Origin: Oscillospiraceae bacterium
GTDB taxonomy: Bacteria > Bacillota > Clostridia > Oscillospirales > Oscillospiraceae
Length of the DNA: 22,822 nt
Direction of reading: 5' to 3'
NCBI GenBank assembly: GCA_016296045.1
Contig: JAEDKB010000006.1
Coordinates: 1 to 22,822, forward strand
This document shows positions 15,570-22,822 of the stretch, piece by piece (position 1 is the stretch's first letter; every line of letters begins with the position of its first letter). The notes beneath the pieces are model-generated. The model made no database searches, had not been told where the DNA came from, and saw only the letters and a program-made list of their open reading frames with translations. Position numbers and translations under genes: made by a program.

Positions 15570-16244
15570 TTATTCGGTTAATTTCTGAATTGCTATCTTT
15601 GCCGCAGCCTGTTCAGCGCGTTTTTTGCTGGAACCGGTGCCCTGTCCGACCGGTTCGCCGTTGAGCAGCACGCGCACGGAAAACTCTTTGCAGTGGTCGG
15701 GACCGCTTTCGCCGATCAATTCATAAGTAAGGTTTTGATCGCGTTTGCGCTGTATCAGTTCTTGCAGCTCCGTCTTATAATCGTGCGTTTGGATCACATT
15801 CGTAAGATGCGGCAGAATCAGCCGCGTCACAATTCCCTTTGCTGCCTCAAAGCCGCCGTCAAGATACGCAGCGGCAATCAAGGACTCCATGACATCACAG
15901 AGAATACTTGCACGATTGCTGCCGCCGGATTGTTTTTCGCCATGTCCGAGCAGCAGGGCGTCACCCAAATGAAGATCACGAGCTACTTTCGCAAGTGTCT
16001 GCTCGCAGACCAGCTCCGCACGAATTCGTGTCAGCTCTCCCTCGTGCTTGTCCGGAAAGGTTTTATAAAGATAATCCGCCGTAACAAAGCCGAGGATCGA
16101 ATCGCCTAAAAACTCCAGACGTTCGTAGCTGTACAGAGAATTCTGAAAGCGCTCATTTGCATAAGAGGAATGAGAAAGCGCCATCGTAAGCAGCTCTTGA
16201 TTGCGGTAAGTATAGCCCAGCGCGGTTTCAAGCTTTTTCAGCAT
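15570..16244 (-). CDS. rnc: Ribonuclease III
   Basis: A 224-residue double-strand-specific endonuclease that processes rRNA and mRNA. The nuclease domain shows the signature ERLEFLGDS (41-49). The catalytic set E41, E44, D48, E68, D117 and E120 matches the Escherichia coli residues with a shift of three. The dsRNA-binding domain (about 155-224) ends GTGSSKKRAEQAAAKIAIQKL. Translation is coupled to plsX: the start at 16244 overlaps the plsX end by 17 nt, with AGGGAGG inside plsX. Usually acpP separates plsX from rnc; it is absent here. Confidence 0.97.
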   Translation of the reverse strand: MLKKLETALGYTYRNQELLTMALSHSSYANERFQNSLYSYERLEFLGDSILGFVTADYLYKTFPDKHEGELTRIRAELVCEQTLAKVARDLHLGDALLLGHGEKQSGGSNRASILCDVMESLIAAAYLDGGFEAAKGIVTRLILPHLTNVIQTHDYKTELQELIQRKRDQNLTYELIGESGPDHCKEFSVRVLLNGEPVGQGTGSSKKRAEQAAAKIAIQKLTE

Positions 16245-17265
16245 TCAAAGCCTCCCTTGGCAGCACCATCTGAGACACGTTCTCCTTTATATCCGCGCAG
16301 AAATTGCTTTCCACCGCATTCATTGCCTGCTTAATTGCTCCGCGGATTGCAAGCGCATCGGAGGATCCGTGCGCCTTGATGACGGGCTTGGTAATGCCGA
16401 TCATAATAGAGCCGCCCACTTCTCGATAGTCCATGGATTTGCGGATATACTCTCCTTTTTTGCAAAGAAGCGCGCCGATTTTTGTTGCAAGGTTTTTATA
16501 AAACATCTGTTTCATCAAACCGGACATATAGATTGCCGTGCCTTCCATGGTTTTGAGCAGAATATTGCCGGAAAAACCATCTGCTACAATCACATCCGCA
16601 GCATCGTTAGGCACTTCACGCGCTTCGACATTGCCGATAAAGTTGATCAGTCCCTTCTCGCCCGCGCTCTGAAGAAGCTGAAATGCTTCGCGATGAAGCG
16701 GGCTGCCCTTGCAGTCTTCCACGCCGATATTCAAAAGCGCAACACGCGGTGACTCCTTATGAAGCGCTTTTTGGGCATAAAAAGAACCCATGCAGCCAAA
16801 TTGCAGCAAAAACTCCGGCGTACATTCGGCATTTGCGCCCGCATCGACCAGAATCGCCCCCTTGCCGACAGGAAGCACAGGTGCAAATGCGGCGCGGCGG
16901 ATTCCGCGAATTCGCTTTACGACGAGTGTTGCCGCAGAGAGAAGCGCGCCGGTATTTCCTGCGGAAATAAAGGCATCTCCGGCGCCGTCTGCAAGCATCT
17001 TCAAGCCCTGTACCATAGAGGAGCCTTTATGCTGGCGAACGACCTCTGCGGGATCGGCATGCATATCAACGATATCCTCCGCATTGGCAACCTCAACACC
17101 ATCGGGCAGCGTATCATAGCCATGCGCTTTCATGCTGTCAAGGATGTCCTCGCCGCGTCCGACAAGTACGATTTCTACGCCGAATTCTTTTGCAGCCTGA
17201 AATGCACCTAAAACAATCTGTTCCGGAGCATTGTCGCCGCCCATTGCGTCGATAATGATCTTCAT
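16228..17265 (-). CDS. plsX: Phosphate acyltransferase PlsX
   Basis: A 345-residue enzyme that turns acyl-ACP into acyl-phosphate for PlsY, the first step of phospholipid synthesis in most Gram-positive bacteria. It begins MKIIIDAMGGDNAPE, and carries HKGSSMVQGL, FISAGNTGALL, LVDAGANAEC, NIGVEDCKGSPLH and VADGFSGNILLKTMEG, all conserved in PlsX. The start overlaps the trmFO stop as ATGA. No fabD, fabG, fapR or acpP lies beside it. It is peripheral to the membrane, with no transmembrane helix. The plus-strand acyltransferase at 720-2006 could act downstream in the same pathway, but that link is only speculation. Confidence 0.97.
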   Translation of the reverse strand: MKIIIDAMGGDNAPEQIVLGAFQAAKEFGVEIVLVGRGEDILDSMKAHGYDTLPDGVEVANAEDIVDMHADPAEVVRQHKGSSMVQGLKMLADGAGDAFISAGNTGALLSAATLVVKRIRGIRRAAFAPVLPVGKGAILVDAGANAECTPEFLLQFGCMGSFYAQKALHKESPRVALLNIGVEDCKGSPLHREAFQLLQSAGEKGLINFIGNVEAREVPNDAADVIVADGFSGNILLKTMEGTAIYMSGLMKQMFYKNLATKIGALLCKKGEYIRKSMDYREVGGSIMIGITKPVIKAHGSSDALAIRGAIKQAMNAVESNFCADIKENVSQMVLPREALNAEKA

Positions 17266-18578
17266 GCGTCCATCCCCTTCTTTTGTATCAGCGATTCAAT
17301 CTGTGCAAGCGCACGGTTTGCAATCGCAAGATTTTTATTTGCTTTTCCTTTGATTCGCTGCTCCAACGGGGCAATAATTCCAAAGTTGACGTTCATCGGT
17401 TGGAAAGAAGCAACCGATTCATCGCTGATGTAATGCGCAAGCGCACCGATCGCCGTCAGATTTGTAAAATCAAGCAGCGGTTTGCCTGCAAGTCTTGCCG
17501 CCATGCAGACTGCGGCAAGGTATCCGGAAGCGCAGGATTCCACATAGCCCTCTACGCCGGTCATCTGTCCGGCAAATGCAACCATCGGATTTCTTCGGTC
17601 TGCATAGGTTGCATCCAGCAGCTTCGGTGAATTCAGAAAGGTATTGCGGTGCATCACGCCGTAACGAACAAATTCCGCATTGCGCAGCGCCGGTATCATG
17701 GAAAACACGCGCCGCTGCTCAGGGAATTTCAGATGTGTCTGAAATCCCACCATGTTATAAATATTGCCGGCCGCGTTATCCCGGCGGAGCTGAACAACGG
17801 CATATGGCTCCTTCCCTGTTTTCGGGTCACGCAGTCCAACCGGCTTCAACGGGCCGTACCGCAGCGTATCCTCGCCGCGACGCGCCATAACCTCCACCGG
17901 CATACAACCTTCGAAAACATTCTTATCCTCAAAGCCGTGTACGGGAGCTTCCTCCGCACACGCCAGTTCATGCACAAACGCCGTATACGCTTCTTTTGAC
18001 ATGGCGCAGTTGATATAATCCGCCGTCCCGCGATCATATCGGGAGGCAAACCACGCTTGATCCATGTCAATGGAATCCAGCGTAATGAGCGGTGCAGCGG
18101 CATCAAAGAAATGCAGATAATCCGCCTGCCCAAAATAATCGGCAATCGCTTCACTCATGGCATCGGAGGTCAACGGTCCGGTTGCGATAATCACAGGGCC
18201 TTCGGGAACGCTTTTCACCTCACCCGATACGACGGTGATATTCGGATGGTTTTTGATTTTCTCGGTTACCATGCCGGAAAATCCGTAGCGGTCGACCGCA
18301 AGACAGCCGCCTGCCTCCACTCGCGTAGCGTCAGCGCAGGACAAAATCAAGCTGCCCAGACGCCGCAGTTCTTCTTTTAACAGGCCAACTGCATTTTCCA
18401 GACGATCACCGCGCAGAGAATTGGAGCAAACGAGCTCCGCAAAGTCCGCACAATGATGCGCAGGCGACATTTTTTCAGGCTTCATTTCATACAGCCGGAC
18501 GCAAAAACCGCGCTCGGCAAGCTGCCACGCCGCCTCGCAACCGGCAAGTCCTGCACCGACTACTTTCACTTCTGTCAT
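17262..18578 (-). CDS. trmFO: Methylenetetrahydrofolate-tRNA uracil-5 methyltransferase TrmFO
   Basis: A 438-residue FAD and folate enzyme that makes m5U54 in the tRNA T loop. The FAD-binding motif is VVGAGLAGCEAA (6-17) with E31 at the end of the second strand. The two catalytic cysteines appear as C51 (LVCSNSLRG) and C225 (GCMPVE). The C-terminal GAL-type block around FTNLTAIGALAHYI closes the FAD site. The start makes an ATGA overlap with topA. The order dprA-topA-trmFO is the same as in Bacillus subtilis. TrmFO, in place of the SAM-dependent TrmA, is typical of Firmicutes. Confidence 0.97.
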   Translation of the reverse strand: MTEVKVVGAGLAGCEAAWQLAERGFCVRLYEMKPEKMSPAHHCADFAELVCSNSLRGDRLENAVGLLKEELRRLGSLILSCADATRVEAGGCLAVDRYGFSGMVTEKIKNHPNITVVSGEVKSVPEGPVIIATGPLTSDAMSEAIADYFGQADYLHFFDAAAPLITLDSIDMDQAWFASRYDRGTADYINCAMSKEAYTAFVHELACAEEAPVHGFEDKNVFEGCMPVEVMARRGEDTLRYGPLKPVGLRDPKTGKEPYAVVQLRRDNAAGNIYNMVGFQTHLKFPEQRRVFSMIPALRNAEFVRYGVMHRNTFLNSPKLLDATYADRRNPMVAFAGQMTGVEGYVESCASGYLAAVCMAARLAGKPLLDFTNLTAIGALAHYISDESVASFQPMNVNFGIIAPLEQRIKGKANKNLAIANRALAQIESLIQKKGMDA

Positions 18579-20776
18579 TTTTTCTTTGTTCCTTTTGGCT
18601 TTGCCGTCTTTTTCTCCGGTTCCAGCGCTTCGGCGTTTTCAACCGTTTCCGTTGTTGCCTTTGGCATTCTGCGCTTATAGCCGCGCTTGTCCTCCGGCAC
18701 AAATTCCTTACATTCTTCGTTGATGCAGAAGGGCTTCATATGACCCTTGCCGGATTTTTTGAACAATGTCTGACCGCAAGTCGGGCAATCGTTTGCCGTC
18801 GGAACATCCCAAGTCATAAATCCACAGTCCGCACCGCGTTCGCAGGCATAATAGACATAGCCTTTTTTCGATTTCCGTTTCAGAATCGTACTGCCGCATT
18901 TCGGGCAGCGTCCGGGCATACGCTCCACGATCGGCTTCGTGTTTTTACATTCCGGAAAGCCCGGGCAGGCAAGGAATCTGCCGAATCTACCGATTTTTAT
19001 GACCATTTTACGGCCGCAGACCTCACATATTTCATCGCTTTCCTCATCCGGAACTTTGATGCGTTTTCCGTCCAGCGCAGCCTCCGCTGCGGTCATTTCC
19101 TCATGGAAGCCGAGGTAGAAGTCATGCAGCACCTGTTTCCATGGAAGCTTTCCGGCTTCCACCTCGTCGAGCTGGTGCTCCATATTCGCGGTGAACTCAA
19201 CGCCAATCACGTCGTTAAACCGCTCCAACATCAGATCGGTTACGACCAGTCCAAGCGGCGTGGGCGACAGACGCTTATCCTTTTTGATTACATATTCACG
19301 ATCCTGAATGGTTGCAACAATGGATGCGTAAGTCGATGGTCTGCCGACACCGCGATCCTCCATTGCCTTGACCAGAGTTGCCTCCGTATATCTTGCGGGG
19401 GGCGCGGTAAAATGCTGTTCCTTTGTTGTTTTTTCGGGATTCAGGAGTTCATCGCCGTTCAAATCAGGCAGAGCGCTGTGTTTTTCTTCGGAATCATCAT
19501 CGCGGCCTTCCTCATAGACGGCCGTAAAGCCCGGAAACTTCATAACCTGATCGGACGCACGGAAGAAGTGTCCGGCACACTCCGTATCCAACTGCACGGA
19601 GTCAAAGCGCGCATCCGCCATCTGGCAGGCAAGGAATCGGCTCCAAATCAGCTTATAGAGTCGATACTGTTCGCGGTTGAGGTCGCCCTTAATGGATTCC
19701 GGATCCAGGTTTACATTACTCGGACGGATTGCCTCATGCGCATCCTGTGCACCCTCTTTTTTACGGAAACGGCGGGTGGCGGCAGGATAGTAATTTTTCC
19801 CGTAGTGCGAAATAATGTAATCCTTTGCGGCGCTCAGCGCTTCTTCCGAAAGACGCAAAGAGTCCGTACGCATATAGGTAATCAGGCCGACGGTTCCCTC
19901 ACCGGTGATATCAATGCCTTCATATAGCTGCTGGGCAATGGCCATGGTACGGCGCGGCGTCATATTCAGCTTTCTGGATGCCTCCTGCTGGAGCGTTGAA
20001 GTAATAAACGGAGGTGTCGGGGCACGATGTTTCTCTGCACGCTTGATATCGGCAATGCGGAATTGTTTCCCCGCAATGTCAGAGATAATCTGATCCGTCT
20101 CTGCTTCGGTATGAAGCTCACGTTTTTTACCGTCACCATAATAATGGGCGGTAAATTTTCCTTGCTTTCCCGCACAGGAAAGCAGAACTTCAAGTGACCA
20201 ATACTCCTTTGGAACAAACGCCTCGATTTCACGCTCACGCTCGACAACCAAACGAGTGGCAACAGACTGAACACGTCCTGCGGATAAGCCGCGACGCACT
20301 TTTTTCCAGAGCAGCGGGCTAAGCTGATAGCCTACAATTCGGTCCAAGATTCTCCGCGCCTGCTGCGCATCCACCAAGTTGTAATCAATATCTCTTGGCT
20401 GCTCAATGCTCTTTGTCACAACATTTTTTGTGATCTCATTGAACGTAACACGTTTTGTCTTCTGATCCGGCAGAGAAAGCAGCTCTTTCAGATGCCACGA
20501 AATCGCTTCGCCTTCACGGTCAGGGTCGGTTGCGAGATAAACGCAATCCGCTTTCTGCGCCGCACTGCGAAGTTCGGAAATGATCGCTTCTTTTCCGGGA
20601 AGCGGACCATATTCCGGCTCAAAATCATGCTCAATATCGACACCCATCGTACTCTTGGGAAGATCGCGAAGATGTCCCATACAAGCTTCAACGCGAAACT
20701 CGGGTCCGAGATACTTTCCGATGGTTTTTGCCTTGGAAGGCGATTCTACAATCACGAGATTTGTTCCCTTTGCCAT
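18575..20776 (-). CDS. topA: DNA topoisomerase I
   Basis: A 733-residue type IA topoisomerase that relaxes negative supercoils. The TOPRIM domain carries D84-x-D86 in ATDPDREGE, and the cleaving tyrosine is Y301 in LITYMRTDSL. The C terminus has three zinc fingers: C584/C587/C604/C610, C624/C627/C645/C651 and C664/C667/C684/C689. It ends in a lysine-rich tail. The start at 20776 has GGAGG a few bases upstream, in the 20-nt gap after dprA. Length and all motifs are intact. Confidence 0.98.
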   Translation of the reverse strand: MAKGTNLVIVESPSKAKTIGKYLGPEFRVEACMGHLRDLPKSTMGVDIEHDFEPEYGPLPGKEAIISELRSAAQKADCVYLATDPDREGEAISWHLKELLSLPDQKTKRVTFNEITKNVVTKSIEQPRDIDYNLVDAQQARRILDRIVGYQLSPLLWKKVRRGLSAGRVQSVATRLVVEREREIEAFVPKEYWSLEVLLSCAGKQGKFTAHYYGDGKKRELHTEAETDQIISDIAGKQFRIADIKRAEKHRAPTPPFITSTLQQEASRKLNMTPRRTMAIAQQLYEGIDITGEGTVGLITYMRTDSLRLSEEALSAAKDYIISHYGKNYYPAATRRFRKKEGAQDAHEAIRPSNVNLDPESIKGDLNREQYRLYKLIWSRFLACQMADARFDSVQLDTECAGHFFRASDQVMKFPGFTAVYEEGRDDDSEEKHSALPDLNGDELLNPEKTTKEQHFTAPPARYTEATLVKAMEDRGVGRPSTYASIVATIQDREYVIKKDKRLSPTPLGLVVTDLMLERFNDVIGVEFTANMEHQLDEVEAGKLPWKQVLHDFYLGFHEEMTAAEAALDGKRIKVPDEESDEICEVCGRKMVIKIGRFGRFLACPGFPECKNTKPIVERMPGRCPKCGSTILKRKSKKGYVYYACERGADCGFMTWDVPTANDCPTCGQTLFKKSGKGHMKPFCINEECKEFVPEDKRGYKRRMPKATTETVENAEALEPEKKTAKPKGTKKK

Positions 20777-20796
20777 GAAGGAACCTCCGAATTCAA

Positions 20797-22017
20797 CTAA
20801 AATTTTTGCTGGTAGTAATTTCCGGGCAGCTTTTCTACCCGCTTTTTAATCTGAAGCATTGTCAGCGCCGCCATAACACGCGATGCAGGCAGACCGCACT
20901 TTGCAACGATCTGGTCACAATGAATCGGTTCTGCCTCCATGACAGACTGAACGGCTGTTTCGTCCGCAGTGTAAGCGCACGATTTCTCTTTTTCGTCACT
21001 ATAATTCTTAACCGGCGGATTGTCAACGGATTTTTTGTCGTCTGATCCGATCATCGGCATCGGAGAATAAACCGGAAGCGCCATATGATATCGGGTCTGG
21101 AAAATTTTTCGTGCCGTTTCCGCAAGCCGCCCGTCGTTCAATTTATCCGGAAACAGATAGGTGTACTGCTGCAGAACGTCCCAACCGCTGTCTACCATAA
21201 TCGCGCCTTCGCGCAAAAGTCGATTGCTTCCGGCGCAGGATTTTACGCCGATATTTGCCGGAATGGAAAAGACATCTCTGCCCTGCTCCAACGCAAAGTC
21301 TGCGGTAATCAGCGCTCCGCTGTGCTCCGGTGCTTCAACCACAAGGACGCCGAGTGACAGACCGCTGATAATACGGTTGCGCGGAGGAAAATTCCTTGCC
21401 TCAGGCGGTGTTCCCGGTGGAAGCTCGCTGATCATACAGCCGTGCATTTCAATGTCACGGAACAGAAAACGATTTTCCGCAGGATATACCACGTCCAAAC
21501 CGCAGCCAAGCACGCAAACAACCGGCATTGCAGAATCGAGTGCGCCGCGAAGTGCCATGGTGTCAATGCCTCTGGCACCACCGGAGACAACGATTCCGCC
21601 GCTGTTTGCAATTAACTTTGAAAACTGTTTTGCATGAAGCAGACCATACGGACTGCACCGTCTGGAACCGACAATCGCAATCGCCGCTTCTTGGTCGAAC
21701 TCCGGTAGAGTACCCTTATAGTAAAGCAGCGCAGGCGGATCGGCAATATTTTTTAAACGATCCGGATAGTGCTCATCACAATAGGTCAGAAGCGAAATAC
21801 GCTTTTCGTCGCACTGAACCAGAATTTTCTCCGCATCGTCCAAAGACTTATCCAGCAAGGACTCCAGCCAACGTCTTTCAAAGCCCTCCGTAGACAGATA
21901 CTCCGCTTCTTTCATTTCAAAAATACGCTCTGCGGAGCCAAACAAACGCAAAAGCGCAGCGCATCCACGCGTACCGATACCTCTGCGCGTGGTCAGCCAT
22001 ATCCAATGCTGCAGCAT
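20797..22017 (-). CDS. dprA: DNA processing protein DprA (Smf)
   Basis: A 406-residue protein that binds incoming single-stranded DNA and loads RecA during transformation. The Rossmann-like core shows GSRRCSPYG (117-125), VVSGGARGID (143-152), GCGLDVVYP (171-179) and FPPRNRIISG (210-219). A linker rich in charged residues (about 315-350) leads to a C-terminal winged-helix domain (about 352-406). An N-terminal helix-hairpin-helix-like part precedes the core. The usual A-H-R after GIDT reads A-L-R (residues 155-157), a small change. A GAGAG ribosome site precedes ATG 22017. The presence of dprA does not prove natural competence, as many non-competent Clostridia keep it. Confidence 0.96.
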   Translation of the reverse strand: MLQHWIWLTTRRGIGTRGCAALLRLFGSAERIFEMKEAEYLSTEGFERRWLESLLDKSLDDAEKILVQCDEKRISLLTYCDEHYPDRLKNIADPPALLYYKGTLPEFDQEAAIAIVGSRRCSPYGLLHAKQFSKLIANSGGIVVSGGARGIDTMALRGALDSAMPVVCVLGCGLDVVYPAENRFLFRDIEMHGCMISELPPGTPPEARNFPPRNRIISGLSLGVLVVEAPEHSGALITADFALEQGRDVFSIPANIGVKSCAGSNRLLREGAIMVDSGWDVLQQYTYLFPDKLNDGRLAETARKIFQTRYHMALPVYSPMPMIGSDDKKSVDNPPVKNYSDEKEKSCAYTADETAVQSVMEAEPIHCDQIVAKCGLPASRVMAALTMLQIKKRVEKLPGNYYQQKF

Positions 22018-22039
22018 TTTTATCTCTCTTTCAAACAGC

Positions 22040-22786
22040 TTATTTCAGCATTTGCCACATAACAACACTCGCCGCGACAGCAGCATTCAGAGATTCGCAG
22101 CGCGGCTGCATGGGAATGATGATTTGTTTCTCCGAGCGGTTCAGAAGCTCCGAACAGATTCCCTGTCCTTCGCTGCCGATAACAACAAGATAGTCTTTTA
22201 AATCCAGCTTCCGAAGATCGGTCGCGTTTTCGGTCAGCGCAGTTGCCGCAATAGGGATATTCTGCTCTGCACAGACGGAAAGAATACGTTCCATCGGAAG
22301 ACTTTGCGGAATTGTCCGGAATACAGCGCCCATGGAAGCACGGACGGTTTTTTCGGAAAACGCATCTGCACAGCCGTTTGTGAGGATTACGGGGATTTCA
22401 AACGCATCCGCCGTTCGAAGAATCGTTCCGAGATTTCCAGGGTCCTGAATCCGATCCAGTAAAAGCATTTTTCGGGAAATATGCGGCGTGGTATTCTCCG
22501 GAAGCGCACAAGTAAACACAACTCCCTGCGGCGTTTTCATGCTGGAAAGGCGATGCATCAAAGCTTCCGGAACCTCAACGCATCGAACCGAATCGGGAAG
22601 CTGCGGAAGCGTTGTTCCCTGCACAAAAACCACCGTTTTCAAATACGGATACCATTTTACGGCCTCTTCCAGAAGCTTAAAGCCGTCGGCAACAAATTCG
22701 TGCTGCTCTTCGCGATAGGCTCGGGATGATTGTAATTTTTTGATATGCCGGATCAACGGATTCTGGCTGCTTGTGATTTGTTCCAT
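22040..22786 (-). CDS. TrmH/SpoU-family RNA 2'-O-methyltransferase
   Basis: A 248-residue SPOUT enzyme that would methylate the 2'-OH of an rRNA or tRNA ribose using SAM. An N-terminal substrate-binding domain (residues 8-95, with FVADGFKLLEEA) precedes the trefoil-knot domain. Motif 1 is DRIQDPGNLGTILRTADAF (111-129, with N118 and R124), motif 2 is VVIGSEGQGI (201-210) and motif 3 is IPMQPRCESLNAAVAASV (224-241). The start at 22786 has GGGAG 8 nt upstream; a TTG at 22801 lies before that site and is less likely. The closest type is the YsgA/TsnR-like group, but the modified nucleotide cannot be read from sequence. It heads the operon visible here. Confidence 0.92.
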   Translation of the reverse strand: MEQITSSQNPLIRHIKKLQSSRAYREEQHEFVADGFKLLEEAVKWYPYLKTVVFVQGTTLPQLPDSVRCVEVPEALMHRLSSMKTPQGVVFTCALPENTTPHISRKMLLLDRIQDPGNLGTILRTADAFEIPVILTNGCADAFSEKTVRASMGAVFRTIPQSLPMERILSVCAEQNIPIAATALTENATDLRKLDLKDYLVVIGSEGQGICSELLNRSEKQIIIPMQPRCESLNAAVAASVVMWQMLK

Positions 22787-22799
22787 GCCGTTTTCTCCC

Positions 22800-22811
22800 A
22801 AGAATATTCTT
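22800..22811. repeat. 12-bp perfect palindrome near the start of the dprA-topA operon transcript
   Basis: AAGAATATTCTT is a perfect 12-bp palindrome lying about 15 bp from the ATG and just downstream of the -10 element, where a repressor could block initiation. It is AT-rich and may be chance. Confidence 0.3.
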
Positions 22812-22816
22812 CATTT

Positions 22817-22822
22817 ATTATA
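22817..22822 (-). promoter_or_regulatory. -10 element of the first minus-strand operon (at the window edge)
   Basis: The minus strand begins with TATAAT as its first six bases, about 30 nt before the methyltransferase ATG at 22786. The -35 would be outside the window, so only half of the promoter can be checked. It suggests that the SpoU-family gene is the first gene of the operon. Confidence 0.5.

Noticed and set aside
18740-19927. 395-codon plus-strand open frame opposite topA
   Set aside because: Antisense to the conserved zinc-finger and catalytic parts of TopA, with no domain or start signal.
1-22822. CRISPR array, rRNA genes, insertion sequences or a defence island
   Set aside because: No regularly spaced repeats, no rRNA signatures, no transposase, and nearly all sequence to the right of 720 is accounted for by core genes; element cargo, if any, lies outside to the left.

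Overview
The window is a stretch of chromosome from a low-to-mid GC Gram-positive bacterium, most likely a member of the Clostridia (Oscillospirales/Ruminococcaceae-like). This rests on TrmFO for tRNA m5U54, the plsX-rnc-smc-ftsY and dprA-topA-trmFO orders, a bare 60-residue bS21, an LCP cell-wall protein between yqeK and rsfS, consensus sigma-A promoters and GGAGG ribosome sites. I cannot name a genus from sequence alone.

Layout. Positions 1-367 hold the 3' end of a tyrosine recombinase that enters from the left. It is followed by a short repeat-rich spacer, a bidirectional hairpin terminator and, on the minus strand, a tRNA-Val(CAC) whose 3' end faces the integrase. This looks like the inner edge of an integrative element sitting in the tRNA 3' end. 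A divergent promoter then drives a plus-strand PlsC-type acyltransferase carrying a zinc ribbon (720-2006). After a mostly empty spacer, everything to the right edge is on the minus strand.

Read in the direction of transcription (right to left), the minus strand carries a first operon: SpoU-family RNA methyltransferase, dprA, topA, trmFO, plsX, rnc, closed by a strong terminator. A second operon, with its own promoter, holds smc, ftsY, rph, rdgB (XTP pyrophosphatase), yhbY, a nadD-yqeK fusion, an LCP protein, rsfS and leuS, and ends in a terminator. Monocistronic rpsU (perfect consensus promoter and a structured leader) and an orphan xdhC-like gene follow, each with its own promoter and terminator. 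Several junctions are ATGA stop/start overlaps (topA/trmFO, trmFO/plsX, rph/rdgB, nadD-yqeK/LCP), which implies tight translational coupling.

Functionally the operons mix nucleic-acid handling (TopA, DprA, SMC, RNase III, RNase PH), RNA modification and ribosome assembly (SpoU methylase, TrmFO, YhbY, RsfS), membrane work (PlsX, FtsY, LCP), nucleotide hygiene (RdgB, YqeK) and NAD synthesis (NadD). They read as three or four blocks that are separate in Bacillus subtilis, placed end to end. I see no CRISPR array, rRNA, insertion sequence or defence island. The most informative oddities are the element boundary at the tRNA, an LCP protein lacking several expected active-site residues, the rpsU leader, and plsX joined directly to rnc without acpP. 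I do not see clear evidence of a wholly new multi-gene system.
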